Assembly: GCF_013170805.1 (NCBI RefSeq)
Contig: NZ_CP051293.1
Span: 3,540,001-3,604,000, forward strand
Source of the DNA: Mesorhizobium sp. NZP2077
Lineage (GTDB): Bacteria; Pseudomonadota; Alphaproteobacteria; Rhizobiales; Rhizobiaceae
DNA length: 64,000 nucleotides
Reading direction: 5' to 3'
Part shown: positions 45,954-55,171 of the stretch, one piece after another
How the letters are laid out: each line of letters starts with the position of its first letter
Position numbering within the stretch: position 1 is the stretch's first letter
The notes under the pieces: model-generated
Told to the model about the DNA's origin: nothing
Database searches by the model: none
The model's input: only the letters and a program-made list of their open reading frames with translations
Program-made: the position numbers and the translations under genes

Positions 45954-46148
45954 ATGGCCTGGACGCAAACCGACATCAACGCCATCAAGAAGGCCATGGC
46001 CTCGGGCGTGCTGACCGTCAAGCATGGCGAGACGCTGACCACCTTCCGCTCGATGTCCGAGATGGAACGCGTGCTGGCGCGCATGGAAGCCGAGGTCAAC
46101 GGATCGGCCGGCGGCGCGATGTTCACCGAATTCCATAGCGGTACCTGA
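45954..46148 (+). CDS. Head-tail joining protein (gpW-like)
   Basis: The 64-residue protein begins MAWTQTDINAIKKAMASGVL. It is a typical gpW-type connector, located between the terminase large subunit and the portal, as in lambda. The ATG is four bases after the terminase stop. Confidence 0.85.
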   Translation: MAWTQTDINAIKKAMASGVLTVKHGETLTTFRSMSEMERVLARMEAEVNGSAGGAMFTEFHSGT

Positions 46149-47663
46149 ATGAACGCGCTCGACCGCCTGATCTCGGTTTTCTCGCCGCAAGCCGGCCTGC
46201 GCCGCGCCGCCGCGCGCGCCTCGCTCGAAGGCTTCGAGCGCAGCTATGCCGCTGGTCAGTCCGGCCGCCGCAACAAGGGCTGGACAGGTCGCGGCACCTC
46301 GGCCAACGTCGAGGTCGGCCAGGCGCTGGCGACGCTGCGCAATCGGGCGCGAGAATTCGTCCGCGATAGCTGGGCGGGTCAACGCATCCTCGACGTGCTG
46401 GTCTCGCATGTCGTCGGCACCGGCATCACCGTGGTGCCGAACACCGGCTCCGACCGTTCAGACAACCAGTTCCGGCTGGCCTACGAGGAATGGCAGGCGC
46501 AGGCCGACCTCGAAGGCGTGCTCGACGCGCCGACCATGCAGGGCCTGGCCTTGCGCTCCATGGTCGAGGGCGGCGACAGCGTCATCCGCTTCATCGATCT
46601 GACGTCGCAGGAGGCCGATGGCAGCGTGCCGTTCAGGTTGCAGGGCCTCGAAGGCGACCAGATCGATGCCTCGCGCGACTATGGCCTTGCCGGTTCCAAC
46701 ACCAGGCTCGGCGTTGAGCTTGGCGACGGTGGCCGTCGCAAGGGCCTGTGGTTGTGGAAAAACCATCCTGGCGACATGTCGGTGTCGGCCTTGGGCGGCG
46801 GCTCGGCGATGGTCGACTGGAAGGATCTCTGCCACCTCTACCGGCCTCTGCGCTGGGGCCAGGTGCGCGGCATCACTTGGTTCGCGCCGATCTTGCTCAA
46901 CGGCCGTGAGGCGCAGGATCTGTTCGATTCTGCCCTCATGCAGGCGCGCACGCAGGCCTGTTTCGCCGGTTTCCGCAAGTCCAATCCCGGCGATCCCAAT
47001 CCGTTCGCGGTCAAGGATGCCGCCGATGGCTCCGGCGACAGCCAGAAAGTCACCCGCATCGAGCCGGGCATGATCGTCGACATCGGCAATTCCGACATGG
47101 TGTTCGCCCAGCCGTCGTCGCAATCGCAGTTCGGCACCGTCTACCTCGCCGCCATGCAGGCAATGGCCGCCGGCGCCGGCATCACCTATGACCAGCTGAC
47201 CGGCGATCTGCGGCAAGCCAACTATTCCAGCCTGCGCGCCGGCAAGATCGATTTCCGCCGCCTGGTCGAGCAGATCCAGTGGCACCTGATGGCACCGCGG
47301 CTGGTGATGCCGACGACGCGCCGTTTCATCGATCGCGCCATCCTCGCCGGCAAGCTTCGGCCGCGCAGCGACGGCTATCCGGTCGACCTGATCATGCCGG
47401 CCAATGAGCCGATCGACCCCAAGAAGGACCTCGACGCCGATATCGCCGCCGTCCGCGCCGGCCGAATGTCTCCGCAGGAGTTCATCTCGGCATGGGGCCG
47501 CGATTGGAAGAAGGTGATCGCCGACACCGAGGCGTTCTTCAAGATCAGCGACAAGGCCAATCTCGCCCTCGATATCGACGGCCGCCGCCCGCTCAACGGC
47601 GGATCGGCGCCATCGCCACAGGATGGCGCCCCGCAAACCCCACAGGATGGCAACAATGACTGA
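46149..47663 (+). CDS. Portal protein (lambda gpB family)
   Basis: The 504-residue dodecamer-forming portal through which DNA enters and leaves the head. Family blocks include RNRAREFVRDSWAGQRILDV near residue 60, VSHVVGTGITVVPN and the C-terminal PANEPIDPKKDLDADIAAVR. It starts directly after the gpW-like stop and overlaps the protease start by eight bases. Confidence 0.93.
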   Translation: MNALDRLISVFSPQAGLRRAAARASLEGFERSYAAGQSGRRNKGWTGRGTSANVEVGQALATLRNRAREFVRDSWAGQRILDVLVSHVVGTGITVVPNTGSDRSDNQFRLAYEEWQAQADLEGVLDAPTMQGLALRSMVEGGDSVIRFIDLTSQEADGSVPFRLQGLEGDQIDASRDYGLAGSNTRLGVELGDGGRRKGLWLWKNHPGDMSVSALGGGSAMVDWKDLCHLYRPLRWGQVRGITWFAPILLNGREAQDLFDSALMQARTQACFAGFRKSNPGDPNPFAVKDAADGSGDSQKVTRIEPGMIVDIGNSDMVFAQPSSQSQFGTVYLAAMQAMAAGAGITYDQLTGDLRQANYSSLRAGKIDFRRLVEQIQWHLMAPRLVMPTTRRFIDRAILAGKLRPRSDGYPVDLIMPANEPIDPKKDLDADIAAVRAGRMSPQEFISAWGRDWKKVIADTEAFFKISDKANLALDIDGRRPLNGGSAPSPQDGAPQTPQDGNND

Positions 47664-48285
47664 GATCATCCGCCTGCCGCAGATGCTGCGCGACGCCGAG
47701 GTGCGCGCCGGATCCTTCGATGAAGCGACCAACTCGATCGACGTCATCTGGACCACTGGCGCCACGGTGCGGCGCTTTTCGTGGATGGATGGCGAGTTCG
47801 ATGAGGAATTGATCGTCAGCGGCAACGCCGTACGCCTCGGTCGCCTCAATGCCGGCGCGCCGTTCCTCGACACGCACGGCCAATGGAGCCTCAACGACGT
47901 CATCGGCTCGGTGGTGCGCGGTTCCGCCAAGATCGAAGGTGGCAAGGGTGTCGCCACCGTCAAGCTGTCGGCCGCCGCCGACGCCGTCGACCGCGTCGCC
48001 CGCATCAAGGAAGGAACAGTCTCCAACATCTCGGTCGGCTACCGCATCCACGCCGTCGAACGCAAGGAAATGGATGGCAAGGTGCCGCTGCACCGCGTCG
48101 TCGACTGGGAGCCGTGGGAAATCTCGGCGGTGCCGATTCCGGCTGATCCCGGCGCGCAGGTGCGCAGTGACGGCGCCAAGCCGGAAACATTCGATTGCCG
48201 CGTCATGCGCACGCTCGCCGACGCTAACGAGGTCCGCCGCATCCGTCTCGGCATGCAGCAGCGGATGGCCGGTCTCGGCCGCTAG
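47656..48285 (+). CDS. Prohead protease (HK97 family)
   Basis: The 209-residue serine protease matures the prohead by cutting the capsid delta domain. The catalytic histidine is probably in LDTHGQWSLND (about residue 73) and the serine in VSNISVGYRIHAVER (about residue 127), with an acidic residue in the following strand. Two earlier in-frame starts (47623, 47647) exist. The ATG at 47656 follows AGGA and overlaps the portal end. Confidence 0.88.
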   Translation: MTEIIRLPQMLRDAEVRAGSFDEATNSIDVIWTTGATVRRFSWMDGEFDEELIVSGNAVRLGRLNAGAPFLDTHGQWSLNDVIGSVVRGSAKIEGGKGVATVKLSAAADAVDRVARIKEGTVSNISVGYRIHAVERKEMDGKVPLHRVVDWEPWEISAVPIPADPGAQVRSDGAKPETFDCRVMRTLADANEVRRIRLGMQQRMAGLGR

Positions 48286-48371
48286 CACACCAGCATATCA
48301 ACGGCCGCCTGCGCTCCACCGGGGACGCAGGGCGACGGCTCATCGCCCCGGAATCGCAAAGGACCAAAGCC

Positions 48372-49997
48372 ATGATGAAAAAGGCTTTCTTCTCCGCGGC
48401 CGTCGCCATGATCTTGTGCGCCGGCCTTATCGTCGGCCTTGGTGCCGACCTGGCATATGCGGCCCCGCATCTGTCCGCCCTCGACCTGCACCAGCATTTC
48501 AACCTTTCCGACCACGCCATGCATGCCGCCATCGGCCTTGCCGCCCTGCGTGTCAGGCTGACCGAACTGACCACCAAGGCCGAACAGAAGAAGGCCGAGA
48601 TCAAGGATGACACCGCCGCCGATGCGGCGCGTGCGATCGAGGCCGACCATGCCAAGATCATGACCGAGATCGAGCAGGTCAAGGCCGACATCCGCACCGC
48701 CGAAGCCGAGGAAACCCGCAGCCAGCAGCAGCTGACTCCGCCGGCCGATGCGGCAACTCGTGCCGCCGACATCGTCGGCATCGCCGCCACGGCGCGCGCC
48801 CAGGGCGTCGATCTGTCGACCGAAGACGAGCAGGCCGCGATCCGCAGCAATGTCGACCCGTCCGCCTTCCGTGCCCAGATGTTCGACCGCCTGGCGGCCC
48901 GCCAGACGCCGACCATCCCGGCCCGCATCGGCCAGGACGATCGCGACGTCCGCCGCACCGCCATGACCGAGGCGCTGGCCTATTCGCTCGGCGCGCCGCT
49001 GCCGGCCGCAGGGCCTTCCGCTGCCGCCCGCCCGTTCATGGGCCGCAGCATCATCGACATTGCGGCGCAGTCGGTCGACTGGCGCGGTGGCATGGTGGTC
49101 AATGCCCGCCAGAAGGACGAGATCCTGACGCGCGCCGGCATGTCGACGTCGGATTTCCCAATCATCTTCGAGAATGCCATCAACCGCACCCTCGAAGGCC
49201 GCTATGCGCTCGCACAGCCGACCTATCGCAGCATCGCCCGCAAGCAGAATTTCAACGATTTCCGGCCGCACACCACGGTCAAGACCGGTGATTTTCCGAT
49301 GCTGCAGAAGGTGCTGGAATCCGGCGAGATCAAATACGGCACCTTCAACGAAGGCAAGGAAACCGTGTCGGCGTTCAGCTACGCCATCGCGCTGTCGATC
49401 ACCCGCCAGATGCTGATCAACGACAACATCGGCGCCATTGCCGACCTGCTGTCGAGCTACGGCCCGACCGTCGCGCTGTTCGAGGAAATCACCTTCTACA
49501 GCTTGGCCTTCAATGCCGCCCTGGCGGATGGCAAGACGGTGTTCCACGCCGACCACGGCAACCTTGCCAGCCCCGGCACGGCGATCGATGTCACCAATGT
49601 CGGCAAGGCGCGCGCCGCCATGTCGAAACAGAAGTCGACCGGCGGCAACCAGCTGCTGTCCAATGCCGCCAAGCTGCTTCTCGTTGGCCCCGACAAGCTG
49701 ACCGAGGCGGAAATGCTGATCGCCTCGATCACGCCGGCGACTGTTGCCACCGTCAACATCTTCTCCGGCAAGCTCGGCGTACTCGACACCGCGCAGATCA
49801 CCGGCAACGCCTGGTATGCCTTCGCCGATCCGGCGCTAGGATCGAATTACCGCTGGGGCTATCTCGAAGGCTACGAGGCGCCGCGCGTGCGCACCGACGA
49901 GCCGTTCGGCACCCAGGGCTTCAAGATGTCGGTCGAGATCGACTTCGGCGTCGGCGCTACCGACTACCGCTTCGGCTACAAAAACCCCGGCAACTAA
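48372..49997 (+). CDS. Major capsid protein with signal-peptide-like N-terminus
   Basis: The 541-residue capsid protein of the HK97 fold. Residues 1 to 31 are MMKKAFFSAAVAMILCAGLI followed by a hydrophobic run ending AYA, a convincing Sec-type signal with an Ala-x-Ala site. Residues 55 to 120 are a coiled-coil delta domain (RLTELTTKAEQKKAEIKDD). The mature fold spans about 200 to 541, with GYEAPRVRTDEPFGTQGFK near the C-terminus. The signal-like leader is unexpected for a capsid protein and would presumably be removed with the delta domain. Confidence 0.9.
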   Translation: MMKKAFFSAAVAMILCAGLIVGLGADLAYAAPHLSALDLHQHFNLSDHAMHAAIGLAALRVRLTELTTKAEQKKAEIKDDTAADAARAIEADHAKIMTEIEQVKADIRTAEAEETRSQQQLTPPADAATRAADIVGIAATARAQGVDLSTEDEQAAIRSNVDPSAFRAQMFDRLAARQTPTIPARIGQDDRDVRRTAMTEALAYSLGAPLPAAGPSAAARPFMGRSIIDIAAQSVDWRGGMVVNARQKDEILTRAGMSTSDFPIIFENAINRTLEGRYALAQPTYRSIARKQNFNDFRPHTTVKTGDFPMLQKVLESGEIKYGTFNEGKETVSAFSYAIALSITRQMLINDNIGAIADLLSSYGPTVALFEEITFYSLAFNAALADGKTVFHADHGNLASPGTAIDVTNVGKARAAMSKQKSTGGNQLLSNAAKLLLVGPDKLTEAEMLIASITPATVATVNIFSGKLGVLDTAQITGNAWYAFADPALGSNYRWGYLEGYEAPRVRTDEPFGTQGFKMSVEIDFGVGATDYRFGYKNPGN

Positions 49998-50076
49998 GCG
50001 GCCTGATCCCTGACGGGCGGCCCAAATCCTATGCCGCTCGTTCCCCCCTCATCCATCCCTCTGCAGGAGGCAAATC

Positions 50077-50427
50077 ATGAAGAACTACATCCAGCCGGGC
50101 AACGAGATTGCCTGGACCAATGAAGACGTCACCGGAGCCGTGGATGTCGCCTCGGGCGACGGCGTCGTTGCCGGATCGTTGTTCGGCGTTGCCAATGGCG
50201 ATATCGCCGTCGGTGACGAAGGCACGCTTTCCCTGATCGGCGTCTACGAACTGCCCAAGGTCTCGGCGCAGGCCTGGACCTTCGGCCAGCGCATCTACTT
50301 CGTCGCCGCCAGCGGCGAATGCACCAGCACCGCCGGCTCGAACAAGCTGATCGGCGTCGCCGTGGAAGCGGCAGACAACCCGTCCGCCACCGGCAAGGTG
50401 CGGCTGTCCAGCGCCTTCACCATCTGA
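50077..50427 (+). CDS. Capsid decoration protein A (DUF2190)
   Basis: The 116-residue beta-rich protein begins MKNYIQPGNEIAWTNEDVTG, with an AGGAGG ribosome-binding site seven bases upstream. DUF2190 proteins decorate the capsid of many tailed phages. A clear paralogue occurs as the N-terminal domain of the protein starting at 53215. Confidence 0.88.
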   Translation: MKNYIQPGNEIAWTNEDVTGAVDVASGDGVVAGSLFGVANGDIAVGDEGTLSLIGVYELPKVSAQAWTFGQRIYFVAASGECTSTAGSNKLIGVAVEAADNPSATGKVRLSSAFTI

Positions 50428-50434
50428 TTGCAGC

Positions 50435-53218
50435 GTGGCGCAGCTCGTCCGCGATTGGGAAGGCGAAACCGCCTTCGTGCTCGCGGGCGGGCCGTCCGTG
50501 CGCAATCTCGACCTGTCGCTCTTGAAAGGGCGGCGGGTCATCGCCGTCAACTCGGCGCATCTGGCTTACCCCGATGCCGATGCGCTCTACTACGCCGATT
50601 CCGACTGGTGGATGCGTACCGGCTCGAAGGAACCGCCTTTCGCCGGCGAGATCTTCACCACCAACGCGCTCGGCGGGCCGAAGTCGGTCAAGCGGCTGGT
50701 CAAGGTCGATCCTGGCCGTGGTGTCTCAATCCATCCCGGTCGCATCGTTGTTTCGGCAACGTCGGTTTCCGGGGCAATGAACATCCTGACCCTGCGCGGC
50801 GTTGCCCGCATCGTGCTGCTCGGCGTCGATGGCTGTGTGGGCGCGGATGGTCGGCGTCATCATCATGATGGGCGCTATCCAGATCCCCTGAGAAAGGGCG
50901 GCTTCGAGCGCCACCGCCGCGAACTCGAAGCGCTGGCGCCGTCGATCCGCAAGCTTGGTGTCGAAGTGATCAACTGTTCCCCGGTCAGCCATGTCGCCTG
51001 CTGGCCGAAAGTGCCCTTTGGAGACGTCATTTCCATGCTCGACCGCGTTGCCGTCAAGCCGCCGCTGACCGTGCTCTCCATGTACGGCATCGGCGACAAT
51101 CTTCATCAGCGCGCCGTATTGCGCGAGCTGATGAAGACGCATGATGTCGAGCTGCAGACCTATTACACGTCGATGTTCCATGACCTCGAAGCCGAAGGGC
51201 TCAAGGTCACGCTGGTCGCCGGCAAGCTCGATCCCCGCATCAATGACAGGGGAAATACCACCGCAGCCCGCAAGCCGGTCCGGTCGCACGACAGGAAGAT
51301 CGGTTATGACCACGCGGCGACGAAGCGGCACGGCACGCTGCTCGCCGCCATGTTCGGCTCGGTAGGACTGCCTGTCCCGGAGCGGCCGGACTTTTCCCTG
51401 CCGGTCAAGCCGGAATGGCGGGAAGCGGCACGGGCATTGATAGGCGATACCAGCGGAAAGCCGATCATGGTCTACCGCCCGATCGTGATCAATGCGACGT
51501 GGTCGGCGCCTGCGCGCTCGCCTGACCCGGCGGCCTATGCCGCGCTCTATGGCGCGATCAAGGATCGCTTCTTCACCGTGTCGGTCTGCAACCTGACCCA
51601 AAAGGGCGAGGAGATCGTCGGCGAGGAACAGCCGGCCGACCTGAAGCTGCACCATGGCGAGGCGGATTTCGAGACGCTGGCCGGGCTGTTCGCCGAGGCA
51701 GCGCTGGTTTTCGGAAATGCCGGCTTCACGCCGATCCTGGCGCAGGCGGTCGGCACGCCGAATATTGTCGTCTATGGCGGCAATGAAAGCTACCGCTTCA
51801 CCAATATCGTTGGCGCGCACCTGGCGCCGACGCTGCCGATCGAGCCGGTCAAGCCGTGCGAGTGTTTTGATCGTCACCACAAATGCGACAAGACCATCGA
51901 CCTGGCGAAGGCCGTGCCATTGGTTGAGGCCTTCGCCACCGAACATGCGGCCATGGCGCGCATCCTGGTGTTCGGCACCACCTATGTTGATACGCCGGCA
52001 AAGGCAAAGCTCGCCGAGCAATGGCAGGCGCTGCACGAGACGCTAAATCCCGGCGCTCATCTGTTGCTGGTCGACAGCGCTTCACCGGAATGGTGGTTCG
52101 AGGACGGATCGCCGAAGCCTGACGACACGATGCCGGGCTGCCAGGTCTATTCTTTCCCCGACAACATCGGCCATCTCGCGCGCGGCGGCAAAGACGGCTG
52201 GGGCAGGGCCTTCAGCAAGGGCCTCGAAATGGCGATCGACGGCCAATATGACTACGTCGTCCACATCGAGGGCGACAGCCTGTTTTCCAAGCCGGTGCTG
52301 CCGATCATCCGCAAGATGATGGCCGATGGCGTCAAGGCCGCCTCGGTGCCGGTCGAGGGCACCAAGCGCAAGGAAACCGGCTGGGCTGAAACCGGCCTGA
52401 TGTTCTTCAGCGTCGACTATCTCTGGCAGTCGAAGTTCATCGAGCGCTACGACTGGTGGAACCGGAGCAAAAGCCCGACGCCGGAGAAGGTGATCTTCGA
52501 CCTGATCGGTGAGGATCTGTGCATGCTGCCGCTCAAGGCCGAGCGCGGCGACAGGGGCCAGTTGACGGCCGCCAACGCTGCCGGCTTCGACTGGATCACG
52601 CACTGCGCGCCGGAAGCGCTGGATGCCTTCGTTGAGGCGGCCATGCCGCCGCCACCGGTCGAGATCGAGGCACCAGCCGCGCAGATCGAGCCGGCGGTCA
52701 AGCTGAATTTCGGCTGCGGCACCAATCGCCTCGACGGCTGGCAGAACTTCGACGCCGAGATCGACATCACCAAGCCGCTGCCGTTCGCCGACGATCATGC
52801 CGATTTCATCTATGCCGAGCATGTCGTCGAGCATGTCGATTACGTCAAGGCGCTGGCCTTCTTCGCCGAGTGCCGGCGCGTGCTGAAGCCGGGCGGCGTC
52901 ATCCGCATCTGCGTGCCCAGCCTCGAAAACATCTGGAAGCGTGGCGACCAGGCTTATTGCGATTTCACCCGCAGATGGGGACCGACCGCCGATCTGCGCG
53001 GCGCCATGCACGCCATCATCTTCGCGCACGGCCACAAGGCGATCTGGTCGCAAGGTCTGCTCGAAGCAGCGCTCTATTTCGCCGGCTTCGACGGGATCGA
53101 AGGGGCGGAGGTGCACAAGTCTTCTCGGGTCGACCTGACCAACGTCGAAGGCCATCACACCGTCATCGGCGAGCACTTCAACTGGATCGAGGCGGCAATC
53201 GCCGAGGGACGGAAGTGA
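50435..53218 (+). CDS. Four-domain DUF115-like / glycosyltransferase / glycosyltransferase / SAM-methyltransferase fusion
   Basis: The 927-residue protein reads as four modules. Residues 1 to about 190 form a DUF115/MptE-like domain (FVLAGGPSVRNLDLSLLKGR). Residues 200 to 500 are a GT9/GT-B-like domain (SMYGIGDNLHQRAVLREL and VFGNAGFTPILAQAVGTPNI). Residues 510 to 750 resemble a GT-A-type glycosyltransferase (VVHIEGDSLFSKPVLPIIRK). Residues 765 to 927 are a class I SAM methyltransferase (LNFGCGTNRLDGW, EHVVEHVDYVKALAFF, RVLKPGGVI). Start is GTG at 50435, seven bases after decoration protein A. The stop overlaps the second decoration gene. I infer it builds or modifies a glycan on the virion or host surface. 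Confidence 0.8.
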   Translation: MAQLVRDWEGETAFVLAGGPSVRNLDLSLLKGRRVIAVNSAHLAYPDADALYYADSDWWMRTGSKEPPFAGEIFTTNALGGPKSVKRLVKVDPGRGVSIHPGRIVVSATSVSGAMNILTLRGVARIVLLGVDGCVGADGRRHHHDGRYPDPLRKGGFERHRRELEALAPSIRKLGVEVINCSPVSHVACWPKVPFGDVISMLDRVAVKPPLTVLSMYGIGDNLHQRAVLRELMKTHDVELQTYYTSMFHDLEAEGLKVTLVAGKLDPRINDRGNTTAARKPVRSHDRKIGYDHAATKRHGTLLAAMFGSVGLPVPERPDFSLPVKPEWREAARALIGDTSGKPIMVYRPIVINATWSAPARSPDPAAYAALYGAIKDRFFTVSVCNLTQKGEEIVGEEQPADLKLHHGEADFETLAGLFAEAALVFGNAGFTPILAQAVGTPNIVVYGGNESYRFTNIVGAHLAPTLPIEPVKPCECFDRHHKCDKTIDLAKAVPLVEAFATEHAAMARILVFGTTYVDTPAKAKLAEQWQALHETLNPGAHLLLVDSASPEWWFEDGSPKPDDTMPGCQVYSFPDNIGHLARGGKDGWGRAFSKGLEMAIDGQYDYVVHIEGDSLFSKPVLPIIRKMMADGVKAASVPVEGTKRKETGWAETGLMFFSVDYLWQSKFIERYDWWNRSKSPTPEKVIFDLIGEDLCMLPLKAERGDRGQLTAANAAGFDWITHCAPEALDAFVEAAMPPPPVEIEAPAAQIEPAVKLNFGCGTNRLDGWQNFDAEIDITKPLPFADDHADFIYAEHVVEHVDYVKALAFFAECRRVLKPGGVIRICVPSLENIWKRGDQAYCDFTRRWGPTADLRGAMHAIIFAHGHKAIWSQGLLEAALYFAGFDGIEGAEVHKSSRVDLTNVEGHHTVIGEHFNWIEAAIAEGRK

Positions 53219-54474
53219 AGAACTATATCGGTCCCGGCAGCACCATCCCCTGGACGAACGATGGCGATGCCGCCGTCGCATCTGGCGATGGCGTGATGGC
53301 CGGCGCGCTCTTCGGCGTCGCGCAGACCGACATCGCGGTCGGCGAGGCCGGCGAGCTGGCGCTGACCGGTGTCTGGATCCTGCCGAAGCCTGAGAATGAG
53401 GACTGGACCGTCGGCCAGCGCGTCTATTGGGACGCCGGCCAGGCGACCGCGACCGAAGGCGACAATCTGATCGGCGTCGCCGTCGAGATCTCTGGCGAAG
53501 CCGCCGGAAAAGTCCGCTTGAGTGCCGCCTTTATCGGTGCGGGCGGGGGTGGTGGGGGCGGACGCATCCTTTATCTCGGTGAAGCCCTGACCGTGGACGG
53601 CGAACCTCTCCTTTCAGGAACGGATGACGATATGGAACTCGTGGATGCACTGGCCGCACTTGGAGCAATCGTTAACCCTGACACGCAGCAATGGGGCTTC
53701 GGCGTTGCGGATATTTCCGAACTGCAACCGGCGCGACTGACGGTTAAGCCGACAGAGGGCGGCCTAGGAAGCGAGCTTGTCAGCAATGGTTCGTTCACCG
53801 GCAACGCAGACGGATGGTCCCTTTCAGAAGGCTGGGCCTACGGTGGTAACAAGGTCACGCGAACTCCGGGCGTGGAGGATGCCGGTTTCGATCAAGCCAA
53901 TTTGGCTACTGTAAAAAACACAGAGTATCGAATAACCGGAACAATAAGCGGGGCCTCCGGTATATGGACATTGCGCGTGGCGATGGGAGCAGCGAATGCG
54001 ACGTTGACCGAAAATGGCGACTTCTCGGTGACGCTATTTTACTCCAACGACACGGGTCAGGGTGACGTTCAATTTGCATCTCTGGATGATACTTTCAATG
54101 GGTCGATCGACAGCGTTTCAGTCAATCAAATCCTCGACATCACGACGTTCGCGTTGCTTCATAACAATGGCGATTTGGCCATCACTTTCGACACCAGTTT
54201 GAACAATTCGACTGAGGTTTCCAAGTTCAAGGTTAACTCAAACGACAATATTACCATTCAGCCGGGCAACTATTTTGGGCTCCGTCAGAACCCTCAGGAT
54301 GGCGATCAGATCACGTTCATCGACCACTACAACGCCAGCCAAGAGCGGACAATCGGTCTACCCGATGGTGATGGTGACGTGGCTCTGGCCAACGGTGCTT
54401 CCGACACGTTCACTACTGTTGACCTGAAGACAGTGACTGTCGACGGCGGCATTGTCAGCAACATAGCGTCCTAA
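53215..54474 (+). CDS. Decoration protein B: DUF2190 domain fused to a jelly-roll-like module
   Basis: The 419-residue protein starts with GTG (overlapping the preceding TGA). Residues 1 to 108 match decoration protein A throughout (VKNYIGPGSTIPWTND, ASGDGVMAGALFGVA). A poly-glycine linker (GAGGGGGGG) follows. Residues 190 to 310 contain SNGSFTGNADGWSLSEGWAY, typical of carbohydrate-binding jelly-roll modules (CBM4/9-like), and the tail is beta-rich. GC content falls visibly after about 53640, so the C-terminal part was probably acquired separately. Confidence 0.78.
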   Translation: MKNYIGPGSTIPWTNDGDAAVASGDGVMAGALFGVAQTDIAVGEAGELALTGVWILPKPENEDWTVGQRVYWDAGQATATEGDNLIGVAVEISGEAAGKVRLSAAFIGAGGGGGGGRILYLGEALTVDGEPLLSGTDDDMELVDALAALGAIVNPDTQQWGFGVADISELQPARLTVKPTEGGLGSELVSNGSFTGNADGWSLSEGWAYGGNKVTRTPGVEDAGFDQANLATVKNTEYRITGTISGASGIWTLRVAMGAANATLTENGDFSVTLFYSNDTGQGDVQFASLDDTFNGSIDSVSVNQILDITTFALLHNNGDLAITFDTSLNNSTEVSKFKVNSNDNITIQPGNYFGLRQNPQDGDQITFIDHYNASQERTIGLPDGDGDVALANGASDTFTTVDLKTVTVDGGIVSNIAS

Positions 54475-54477
54475 CCA

Positions 54478-55170
54478 ATGCCTCCACCAGCCCGAGCGAC
54501 TGACGGTGACCCAGTGAACATAACCCACCGAGATCAATGGTTCGGCGGACGCACCTATGCGCAGCATGGCGACGATCTAGCGGTGCTCAACATCTTCAAG
54601 CGGCTCGGCATCGAAAAGCCGTCCTATCTCGATGTCGGTGCTTATCATCCGTTCGACCTCTCGAACACGGCTCTGCTCTATGAGCGCGGTTCGCGCGGCA
54701 TCAATGTCGAGCCGAACAAGGCGCTGTTCGATGCGTTCAGCAAGGCCCGGCCGGGAGACACCAACGTCCATGCCGGCGTCGCGCCGGTCTGCGGCAGGAT
54801 GACCTTCTATCACGTCAACGCCGATCCCGGCCGCTTTACCTTCGACGTGGCGATCGCTTCCACGCTTGGCTTCACGCGCGCCGAAGAGGTGGACGTCCAC
54901 ACGCTGAACAACATCGTCGACGTGGCGGGCACCGGCATCTGGCCCGACCTGCTCAACATCGACATCGAGGGCCTCGACATCGACGTGCTGCGCGCGGCCG
55001 ATTTCGGCGAAAACCCGCCACGCGTCGTCATCGTCGAAGCCGACAATGGCAGCGGCGACACCAGCCACGAACTGGATGCGCTGATGCATGCCAAGGGTTT
55101 CACCCTGCACAGTTGGGCAGGCTCGAACATGATCTTCGTGCGCGTCGCCGACAGCGACAGGATCTGGTGA
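54478..55170 (+). CDS. FkbM family methyltransferase
   Basis: The 230-residue SAM-dependent methyltransferase has motif I in YLDVGAYHPFDLSNTALLYE, the FkbM acidic segment in INVEPNKALFDAFSKARPGD and DIEGLDIDVLRAADFGENPP. FkbM-family enzymes O-methylate sugars or polyketides. The ATG at 54478 lies three bases after decoration protein B; a GTG at 54514 is an alternative. Methylation of a capsid-linked or surface glycan is inferred from position. Confidence 0.85.
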   Translation: MPPPARATDGDPVNITHRDQWFGGRTYAQHGDDLAVLNIFKRLGIEKPSYLDVGAYHPFDLSNTALLYERGSRGINVEPNKALFDAFSKARPGDTNVHAGVAPVCGRMTFYHVNADPGRFTFDVAIASTLGFTRAEEVDVHTLNNIVDVAGTGIWPDLLNIDIEGLDIDVLRAADFGENPPRVVIVEADNGSGDTSHELDALMHAKGFTLHSWAGSNMIFVRVADSDRIW

Positions 55171-55171
55171 A

